This document shows positions 8,622 through 14,362 of a stretch of 30,716 bases of DNA, piece after piece. Numbering within the stretch: the first letter of the stretch is position 1; each line of letters starts with the position of its first letter. The notes beneath the pieces were generated by a model, which saw nothing but the letters and a program-made list of their open reading frames with translations, was not told the DNA's origin and did no database searches. This DNA is from an uncultured Prevotellaceae bacterium (GTDB lineage Bacteria > Bacteroidota > Bacteroidia > Bacteroidales > Bacteroidaceae), in assembly GCA_937898415.1 (NCBI GenBank), contig CALDLA010000120.1:1-30716 (forward strand), given 5' to 3'. The translations under genes were made by a program, and so were the position numbers.

Positions 8622-10658
8622 CTATTTCTTCAATCCTTTGTCCAGGAACTGCAGATAACCGTCGATGTCCTCGTCATAGGCGCGGCTGCCGGTCAGCGGC
8701 TTGCCCGTTGTGGGGTCAACGATGACGTAGAAGGGCTGGGCGTTGGCCCCGAACTTATGGCTCTGCAGGTAACTCCACTTGGCTCCGACGGTGCGCAGCG
8801 TCTTCTTGTTGCCCTCGGCATCGGTCACTTCGAAGGGTTCGGCCAGCGGCGTCTTGTCGTCGACGAAGAGCGAGATGAGCACGAACTCGTTTTTCAGCTT
8901 GTCGGCCACGCGAGGGTCGGTCCAGACAGCAGCCTCCATCTTGCGGCAGTTGACGCAGCCGAAGCCCGTGAAGTCGATAAACGCCGGTTTGCCCTGAGCG
9001 CGGGCTGCAGCCATTCCGGCCTCGTAGTCGGTATATTGTGCCTCGACGGTCTTGGTGTTCATGTTGAAGTCCTGCGTGTTCATCGGCGGAGCAAAGGCGC
9101 TGACGGCCTTACAGGGAGCCCCCCAGAGGCCGGGCACCATATAGACGGCGAAGGCCAGCGACACCAGTCCACCCATGATGCAGACCACGGGCTTGGGCTT
9201 GTTCAGCTCGCCGCCGATTTCGTCTTCCTGGAACTTCAGCCAGCCACAGAGGTAGGTGCCGAGCAGTCCGAAGATGACGATCCACAGCGATAGGAACACC
9301 TCGCGGTCGAGGATATGCCAGCCGTAGGCCAGGTCGGCCACCGACAGGAACTTCAGGGCGAAGGCCAGTTCGATGAAGCCGAGCACCACCTTCAGCGTCG
9401 TCATCCATGAGCCCGACTTCGGGGCCTGCTTCAGCCACGACGGGAATAGGGCGAAGAGCGTGAACGGCAGGGCCAGGGCCAGTGCAAAGCCGAACATGCC
9501 GATGGCCGGAGCCAGCCAGTTGCCGCTGGTGGTCGTCTCGACGAGTAGCAGGCCGATGATGGGTGCCGTACACGAGAACGACACCAGCACCAGCGTGAAG
9601 GCCATGAGGAAGATGCTGAGCAGTCCGCTCGTTGTCGAAGCCTTCGAATCGACGGCGTTGGCCCATGAGTCGGGCAGCTTGATTTCAAACCATCCGAAGA
9701 ATGACAGGGCGAAGACCACCAACAGCAGGAACAGGAAGATGTTGAAGACGGCATTCGTGGACATGGCATTCAGCGTGTCGCTGCCGAAGAGGCCCGTCAC
9801 CAAGAGTCCTAATCCCAAGTAGATGACGATGATGCTCAGACCGTAAGTCACGGCGTCCTTGATGCCTTTCCGCTTGTCTGTCTTTGCCCGCTTCAGGAAG
9901 AACGAGACGGTCATTGGGATGATGGGCCAGATGCAGGGCATGCAGACGGCCAACAGTCCGCCGACGAAGCCCATCAGGAGCAGGTAGAGCAGGGAGTGGT
10001 CGGTCAACGGCTTGTCCTCGCCTTCCGCCTGCAACTCGCTGATGACGGGAGTCCATAATCCTTCGTCTTCTGCTCTGGAATTAGAAATGAGAGGTGAGGT
10101 ATCAGAAATGGTGTCGGCTATCGCGGTATCGGTTACCGCAGCCTCTTCTGTCGCGTTGGCATTTTTCACTTCTTCATTTTCATTTTTCACTTCTACTTTC
10201 TCATTTTTCACTTCGCCAGAGGCGGAAAACTCCACTTGCGTCGGCGGCATACAGCTCTTGTCGTTGCAGGCACCGAATTCCAGGTAGCAGTCTATCGAGT
10301 ATTGAGACTTGGTGAACTTTACCTTCTGCACAAACGTCACGGCGTTCTCGAAGAACTTCAGCTCCATGCCGAACATCTCGTCGAACTTCTTGATTTCCTT
10401 GCCCCGCGGCGTGAACTTGCCAACTTTCTCTACGCCCTCCATCTTCACCGCGTTGAATGTCGCCTCGATGGGGCCGTCCTGTCCCAGGTCGGTGGAGTAG
10501 ACATGCCACCCCGCGTCAATCTTGCCTGTGAATACAATCTCGGCCTCGGCACCCTTCCCCATCTTCAGTTCCGATGTGAAGTGTACCGGGTCAACCATCT
10601 GTGCCTGAGCAGTTATGGCAACCACCATCAGCATCAGGATAAATGAAAGTCTTTTCAT
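8622..10658 (-). CDS. dsbD: Thiol:disulfide interchange protein DsbD
   Basis: Carries electrons from cytosolic thioredoxin across the inner membrane to periplasmic disulfide partners. Order of parts: signal peptide (1-19), N-terminal DsbD-alpha-like domain with a Cys cluster in DCYLEFGACNDKSCMPP, a low-complexity linker (about 150-215), a transmembrane domain of about eight helices, and a C-terminal periplasmic thioredoxin domain. All redox cysteines can be placed: C239 and C242 in CMPCIWP, C363 in SFSCTAP, and C568/C571 in the CVNC active site. Length is normal (678 residues). The linker contains a sevenfold residue repeat encoded by a 21-base tandem repeat. The Bacteroidota promoter box TACCTTTG (minus strand, 10721-10728) lies about 60 bases upstream. 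The cysteine desulfidase gene follows. Confidence 0.96.
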   Translation of the reverse strand: MKRLSFILMLMVVAITAQAQMVDPVHFTSELKMGKGAEAEIVFTGKIDAGWHVYSTDLGQDGPIEATFNAVKMEGVEKVGKFTPRGKEIKKFDEMFGMELKFFENAVTFVQKVKFTKSQYSIDCYLEFGACNDKSCMPPTQVEFSASGEVKNEKVEVKNENEEVKNANATEEAAVTDTAIADTISDTSPLISNSRAEDEGLWTPVISELQAEGEDKPLTDHSLLYLLLMGFVGGLLAVCMPCIWPIIPMTVSFFLKRAKTDKRKGIKDAVTYGLSIIVIYLGLGLLVTGLFGSDTLNAMSTNAVFNIFLFLLLVVFALSFFGWFEIKLPDSWANAVDSKASTTSGLLSIFLMAFTLVLVSFSCTAPIIGLLLVETTTSGNWLAPAIGMFGFALALALPFTLFALFPSWLKQAPKSGSWMTTLKVVLGFIELAFALKFLSVADLAYGWHILDREVFLSLWIVIFGLLGTYLCGWLKFQEDEIGGELNKPKPVVCIMGGLVSLAFAVYMVPGLWGAPCKAVSAFAPPMNTQDFNMNTKTVEAQYTDYEAGMAAARAQGKPAFIDFTGFGCVNCRKMEAAVWTDPRVADKLKNEFVLISLFVDDKTPLAEPFEVTDAEGNKKTLRTVGAKWSYLQSHKFGANAQPFYVIVDPTTGKPLTGSRAYDEDIDGYLQFLDKGLKK
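10160..10214 (-). repeat. 21-base tandem repeat in the dsbD linker
   Basis: The string CATTTTTCACTTC (plus strand) occurs at 10160, 10181 and 10202, exactly 21 bases apart. On the coding strand this gives three consecutive heptads that each start EVKN. It keeps frame, so copy-number change would lengthen or shorten the linker by seven residues. Confidence 0.9.
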
Positions 10659-10720
10659 TTTCTATTTGTTTCTATCCGTTCTTTTTTGTTCTTCCAATCT
10701 TAATACGCGTAAGGTGGTTG

Positions 10721-10752
10721 CAAAGGTACTAAATATTTCTGGCTTTTAGAAA
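10721..10752 (-). promoter_or_regulatory. Bacteroidota-type promoter for dsbD-cyuA
   Basis: On the minus strand TACCTTTG (10728-10721) fits the -7 box, and TTTC at 10752-10749, 20 bases further up, is a one-mismatch -33 box. The leader to the ATG at 10658 would be about 55 bases. It shares the 10659-10889 gap with the divergent TPR gene promoter. Confidence 0.6.
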
Positions 10753-10850
10753 CTTTTCTGCATTTTCTTTCGATTTGAATAATTTTACCTAAAAACTTGC
10801 ATTATTCTAAATCTTAAAACTCTGTAAACAATCTCAAAAAAGGGGAGTAT

Positions 10851-10884
10851 TTTGTACGTCGTACAGGGAATTGCGCTATCTTTG
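10851..10884 (+). promoter_or_regulatory. Promoter of the TPR gene, with -7 box abutting the start codon
   Basis: TTTG (10851-10854) and TATCTTTG (10877-10884) are 22 bases apart. Only five bases separate the -7 box from the ATG at 10890, so the transcript would begin at or next to the start codon. Confidence 0.6.
10853..10865. promoter_or_regulatory. Perfect inverted repeat overlapping the -33 box (possible operator)
   Basis: TGTACG-T-CGTACA is a perfect 6-base inverted repeat around one central base. It starts inside the -33 TTTG and covers the first part of the promoter spacer, a position where a dimeric repressor could block transcription. No regulator can be assigned. Confidence 0.45.
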
Positions 10885-10889
10885 CAGGG

Positions 10890-11594
10890 ATGAATAGAAA
10901 GATACGCAATTCCTTTGCCGTTTTCGCGGTGATAGCCATGTGGGGTGCGCCGCATACTCTCAAATCCCAGACGCCTCAGCAATGGCGCGACTCGCTGGCG
11001 GTACTTAACCGGCTGATTGATGAGCAGCCGCGCTCTACCGACCTACGTCTGCGCAAGGCTGCCGTCAATATCGAGTTAGGACAATGGGAGTATGCCGTCG
11101 AGGAGTATGGCAACGTCTTGAGGATTGACCCCGAGAACCTGGCTGCGCTTTATTATCGGGCCTACGGCAATACCCATCTGCGACAATACCAGCTGGCACG
11201 CAACGACTACCAGACTTTCCTGCAGCTGTCGCCTCTACACATGGAGGCACGATTGGGGCTGGCGATGGTGAACGAGAAGATGGGGCGCAGGACGGATGCT
11301 TTGGACCAGTATAACCAGTTGGTCGAGATGTTCCGCGACTCTGCCGTCTGCTATGCCGCACGTGCAGCTTTCGAGATGACTATCGACCAGACGGAGACTG
11401 CGCTCTATGACTGGGGCGAGGCCATCAGGCTTGAACCGCGTAATGCCGACTACGTCGTGACGAAGGTTGACCTGCTGATGAAGTTGAACCGATGGAAGGA
11501 GGCGCGCGAGGAATTAGAAAAAGCACTCCAGCGGGGCGTTCCCCGAGGAGTGCTTAAAGAGTGGTTCGACAAATTCCCGAAGGCTACTCGATAA
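10890..11594 (+). CDS. Exported tetratricopeptide-repeat protein
   Basis: A 234-residue protein with an N-terminal signal peptide (NRKIRNSF, then FAVFAVIAMWGAP, residues 1-27) followed by TPR units. Clear TPR helices are LRKAAVNIELGQWEYAVEEY, ALYYRAYGNTHLRQYQLARNDY, ARLGLAMVNEKMGRRTDALDQY and the later ALYDWGEAIRLEP and LLMKLNRWKEAREELE units, giving about five repeats. TPRs are protein-binding scaffolds; the partner is unknown and the likely place is the periplasm. The ATG at 10890 is preferred because it supplies the basic n-region of the signal peptide, although the promoter -7 box ends only five bases before it. The 3' end overlaps the convergent biotin-carrier gene by 11 bases and contains that operon's terminator hairpin. 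Confidence 0.85.
   Translation: MNRKIRNSFAVFAVIAMWGAPHTLKSQTPQQWRDSLAVLNRLIDEQPRSTDLRLRKAAVNIELGQWEYAVEEYGNVLRIDPENLAALYYRAYGNTHLRQYQLARNDYQTFLQLSPLHMEARLGLAMVNEKMGRRTDALDQYNQLVEMFRDSAVCYAARAAFEMTIDQTETALYDWGEAIRLEPRNADYVVTKVDLLMKLNRWKEAREELEKALQRGVPRGVLKEWFDKFPKATR
11515..11555 (-). terminator. Intrinsic terminator of the mmd operon, inside the TPR coding sequence
   Basis: Outer arms AAGCACTCC (11521-11529) and GGAGTGCTT (11547-11555) pair perfectly. Inner arms CGGGG (11532-11536) and CCCCG (11541-11545) pair around a CGTT loop. Read on the minus strand the stem ends in a run of five T (11522-11518), then CTAATT. It lies about 30 bases past the biotin-carrier stop. On the plus strand no T run follows, so it should act only on the minus-strand transcript. 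Confidence 0.8.
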
Positions 11595-12006
11595 CCACGA
11601 GTGCCTCGTCCTCCATGACGCTCTGTCCTACCTGGACACAGATGGCCGTCACCTTGCCCGACTTCTCGGCCTGCAGGTTGTTGGCCATCTTCATGGCTTC
11701 CAGTACGATGACATTGTCACCAGCCTGGACTTCCTGACCTACCTCGACCAGGATGTCGGTGATGACGCCAGGCAGCGGAGCCTTCAGGGCGTTGGCCTTG
11801 TTGGGAGCGGTACCGGTTGCTGGCTCGTTGGCAGCACCTGAAGCGGCGGCACGTACGACGGGCTTCTTCTTCTCGGGCGCGGCTTCGCGTTCCATTTCCA
11901 CCTTGAACTCTTCACCGTTGACGGTCAGCGTGGCCACGTTGTCGGTAATGTCGCCGATGACTACTTCGTATTTGTTTCCGTTGATGGTATACTTATACTC
12001 TTTCAT
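11584..12006 (-). CDS. Biotin carboxyl carrier subunit of the decarboxylase
   Basis: A 140-residue biotin carrier that accepts the carboxyl group removed from methylmalonyl-CoA. Residues 1-40 form a small beta domain, 41-72 an Ala/Pro-rich flexible linker, and 73-140 a biotinyl domain with the classic EAMKM motif. K106 is the biotinylation site. The order mce, mmdA, small subunit, carrier on one strand assigns it to the methylmalonyl-CoA decarboxylase complex rather than fatty-acid synthesis. It is last in the operon; the terminator follows within the opposing TPR gene. The membrane beta subunit often found next to the carrier is absent here. Confidence 0.92.
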   Translation of the reverse strand: MKEYKYTINGNKYEVVIGDITDNVATLTVNGEEFKVEMEREAAPEKKKPVVRAAASGAANEPATGTAPNKANALKAPLPGVITDILVEVGQEVQAGDNVIVLEAMKMANNLQAEKSGKVTAICVQVGQSVMEDEALVVIE

Positions 12007-12022
12007 GTCTCAAATGTGTGAT

Positions 12023-12175
12023 TTAGGGGTGAGCTGTCATCGACAGGGATGCAAGGTTCCACATCGTCGTGTGGTCGGCTATCGTGATGATGCCGGTCTC
12101 CACGTCGTGAACGTTGTTACCCAGATGCTCATGCAGTGCAAGTGCAATGGCAGCATAAACTTCGTTCTTGTTCAT
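12023..12175 (-). CDS. 50-residue small decarboxylase subunit (MmdE/OadG C-terminus-like)
   Basis: A short ORF of 50 codons starting MNKNEVYAAIALALHEHLG and ending MTAHP, 15 bases after mmdA and 16 bases before the biotin-carrier gene. Its position matches the small gamma/delta/epsilon subunits of sodium-pump decarboxylases. The EVYAAIALALHEHLG helix resembles the 'EEIAAIAAAl..y' C-terminal segment of OadG/MmdD and the tiny MmdE chain of Veillonella, which tie carboxyltransferase, carrier and membrane subunit together. The second half (NNVHDVETGIITIADH) looks like a small beta hairpin. It lacks the N-terminal membrane helix of OadG. The real-gene call rests on tight spacing and a clean ATG; the subunit identity is a family resemblance made by eye. 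Confidence 0.7.
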   Translation of the reverse strand: MNKNEVYAAIALALHEHLGNNVHDVETGIITIADHTTMWNLASLSMTAHP

Positions 12176-12190
12176 AGATGTGTCTCTTGA

Positions 12191-13756
12191 TTACATTGGA
12201 ATGTTACCATGCTTCTTGGCGGGCAGGGCGTCGCGCTTGGTAGCCAGCTGGGCCAAACCGCGGCAGATGCGGAAACGCGTGTTGCGCGGCTCAATGACAT
12301 CGTCGATGTAGCCGTACTTGGCTGCCTGATAAGGATTGGCGAACAACTCGTTGTACTCGTCCTCCTTCTCGGCGATGAAGGCCTTGACGTCCTCGCCTGC
12401 CTCCTTCTTGGCCTTGGCCTCCTTGGCATAGAGCACGGCGGCGGCACCGCTGGCACCCATCACGGCAATCTCGGCTGAGGGCCATGCGTAGTTGAGGTCG
12501 GTGTGAAGCTGCTTAGAGCCCATCACGATGTGTGAACCACCGTAAGACTTACGCAGCGTGACCGTAATCTTGGGAACAGTAGCCTCGCCGTAAGCGTAGA
12601 GCAGCTGGGCACCGTGCAGGATGACGGCGTTGTACTCCTGACCCGTGCCGGGCAGGAATCCGGGAACGTCGACCAGCGAGACAATAGGAATGTTGAAGGC
12701 GTCGCAGAAACGGACGAAGCGGGCACCCTTACGTGAAGCGTTTACGTCGAGCACACCAGCGTAGCAGGTAGGCTGGTTGGCCACGATACCTACGCTCTGG
12801 CCGTTGAAGCGGGCGAAGCCGACGATAATGTTACGGGCGAACTTGGGCTGCACCTCGAAGAACTCGCCGTTGTCGGTAATAGAGCCAATGACCTTATACA
12901 TATCGTAAGCCTCGTTGGGGTTCTCGGGGATAATCTCGTTCAGCGAGTCCTCCAGACGGTTGATGGGATCGTCGCACTTCTTGCGGGGAGCCACCTCCAT
13001 GTTGTTCGAGGGGATGTATGAGAGCAGCGTCTTGATCATCTGCAGTCCCTCCTCCTCGGTCTTGGCTGTGAAGTGGGTCACACCCGACTTCGTGCTGTGA
13101 ACCGATGCGCCACCGAGGTGCTCCTGGTCGATGTCCTCGCCCGTGACGGTCTTCACCACCTTCGGACCTGTGAGGAACATATAAGAGGTGTTCTCCATCA
13201 TCAGCGTGAAGTCGGTCAGGGCAGGGCTGTAAACAGCACCACCGGCGCAGGGGCCGAAGATGCCGGAAATCTGGGGAATGACACCCGAGGCGAGGATGTT
13301 ACGCTCGAAAATCTCAGCGTAGCCAGCCAGGGCGTTGATACCCTCCTGAATACGGGCACCACCCGAGTCGTTGATACCGATGACGGGAGCACCCATCTTC
13401 ATACCCATGTCCATTACCTTACAGATCTTCTGGCTCATGGTCTCAGAGAGTGAACCAGCGTGGACGGTGAAATCCTGTGCGAAGACGAAGACCAGACGGC
13501 CGTCGATGGTTCCACTACCGGCCACCACACCGTCGCCGGGGAACTGTTTCTTCTCCATGCCGAAGTTGTGGCAACGGTGCTCCTTGAACATATCGTACTC
13601 CTCGAACGAACCTTCGTCGAGCAGCATGTCGATACGCTCGCGGGCCGTATACTTACCGCGCTCGTGCTGCTTCTGGATTGCTTTCTCACCACCACCGAGA
13701 CGGGCCTGTTCGCGCTTCTCGATGAGTTGCTTAATCTTTTCTAATTGCTTTGACAT
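12191..13756 (-). CDS. mmdA: Methylmalonyl-CoA decarboxylase / acyl-CoA carboxyltransferase alpha subunit
   Basis: A 521-residue carboxyltransferase of the crotonase-like fold, transferring CO2 between methylmalonyl-CoA and biotin in the succinate-to-propionate pathway. The N-terminal half shows FGMEKKQFPGDGVVAGSG and the oxyanion-hole stretch GIFGPCAGGAVYSPALTDF. The C-terminal half has VDVPGFLPGTGQEYNAVILHGAQLLYAYGEATVPKITV and the second glycine-rich site YGGSHIVMGSK. Length is usual for MmdA/PccB. The neighbours mce upstream and the biotin carrier downstream favour MmdA. Reverse use as a propionyl-CoA carboxylase beta chain would need a biotin carboxylase, and none is present. The 39-base gap to mce is made mostly of AATTCTT-type repeats, with no obvious ribosome-binding site. 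Confidence 0.92.
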   Translation of the reverse strand: MSKQLEKIKQLIEKREQARLGGGEKAIQKQHERGKYTARERIDMLLDEGSFEEYDMFKEHRCHNFGMEKKQFPGDGVVAGSGTIDGRLVFVFAQDFTVHAGSLSETMSQKICKVMDMGMKMGAPVIGINDSGGARIQEGINALAGYAEIFERNILASGVIPQISGIFGPCAGGAVYSPALTDFTLMMENTSYMFLTGPKVVKTVTGEDIDQEHLGGASVHSTKSGVTHFTAKTEEEGLQMIKTLLSYIPSNNMEVAPRKKCDDPINRLEDSLNEIIPENPNEAYDMYKVIGSITDNGEFFEVQPKFARNIIVGFARFNGQSVGIVANQPTCYAGVLDVNASRKGARFVRFCDAFNIPIVSLVDVPGFLPGTGQEYNAVILHGAQLLYAYGEATVPKITVTLRKSYGGSHIVMGSKQLHTDLNYAWPSAEIAVMGASGAAAVLYAKEAKAKKEAGEDVKAFIAEKEDEYNELFANPYQAAKYGYIDDVIEPRNTRFRICRGLAQLATKRDALPAKKHGNIPM

Positions 13757-13767
13757 TGTCGTATTTC

Positions 13768-13795
13768 AATTCTTTAATTCTTCAATTCTTAATTG
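13768..13795 (-). repeat. AATTCTT-type tandem repeat in the mmdA leader
   Basis: AATTCTTT, AATTCTTC, AATTCTT and AATTG follow one another on the plus strand and fill most of the 39 bases between the mce stop and the mmdA start. The unit is about eight bases and AT-only apart from single C or G bases. It is similar to the repeat at 26629-26650. Confidence 0.75.
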
Positions 13796-14206
13796 TTACT
13801 CCGGGTGTTCACAAAGCTCTGTGAGGATGCCACAGGTAGACTTCGGATGCAGGAAGGCAATGTTCAGACCCTCGGCGCCTTTGCGTGGCTTCTCGTCGAT
13901 GATGCGTACACCCTTCTCGCTGACCTCAGCCAGCGCATTGGCCACACCGTCCTCAATGCAGAAGGCCACGTGGTGTACACCCTTGTTGCCCTTGTCGAGC
14001 CACTTCTGGATGGTGCTCTCGGGTGATGTTGGCTCCAGCAGTTCCAGCTTCACCTCGCCGCACTTCAGGAAGGCAGTCTTAACCTTCTGGTCTTCCACTA
14101 CTTCAGTTGCATAACACTCTAAACCCAATACGTTCGTGAAGAACGGTAGGCTCTCTTCGATACTCTGGACGGCTATGCCCAGATGCTCAATGTGTGAAAT
14201 CTTCAT
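13796..14206 (-). CDS. mce: Methylmalonyl-CoA epimerase
   Basis: A 136-residue vicinal-oxygen-chelate protein that interconverts (R)- and (S)-methylmalonyl-CoA, linking methylmalonyl-CoA mutase to the decarboxylase. Two glyoxalase-like modules are seen: ISHIEHLGIAVQSIEES with metal ligand H8, and KGVHHVAFCIED in the middle with the second His. ILTELCE near the end supplies the metal-binding Glu (E130). Length matches the family (about 135). It is first in the operon ahead of mmdA. A TACCTTTG -7 box lies about 35 bases upstream. Confidence 0.95.
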   Translation of the reverse strand: MKISHIEHLGIAVQSIEESLPFFTNVLGLECYATEVVEDQKVKTAFLKCGEVKLELLEPTSPESTIQKWLDKGNKGVHHVAFCIEDGVANALAEVSEKGVRIIDEKPRKGAEGLNIAFLHPKSTCGILTELCEHPE

Positions 14207-14239
14207 ATTGCTAAATCAATTAGGTATATAAATTTTTTG

Positions 14240-14247
14240 CAAAGGTA
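14240..14247 (-). promoter_or_regulatory. Promoter -7 box of the mce-mmdA operon
   Basis: TACCTTTG on the minus strand (14247-14240) matches TAnnTTTG, with a leader of about 30 bases to the ATG at 14206. No convincing TTTG is present 19-22 bases upstream, so this is a half-supported promoter. Confidence 0.5.
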
Positions 14248-14286
14248 CGAAAGATATATGAAAAACGCGTCTTTTTTTTGCTTTTT

Positions 14287-14327
14287 TATAAAAAAAGAAG
14301 ATTGCCGCCCGAGAGGGACGGCAATCT
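14287..14327 (-). terminator. Intrinsic terminator of the LruC lipoprotein gene
   Basis: AGATTGCCG (14299-14307) pairs perfectly with CGGCAATCT (14319-14327); the interior CCC...GGG can pair further. On the minus strand the stem is followed by TTCTTTTTTTATA. It lies 36 bases past the stop at 14363 and insulates the mce promoter from read-through. Confidence 0.88.
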
Positions 14328-14362
14328 CTGTGTTAGGTGATAGTTCCTGTTGTATGTCTGGG

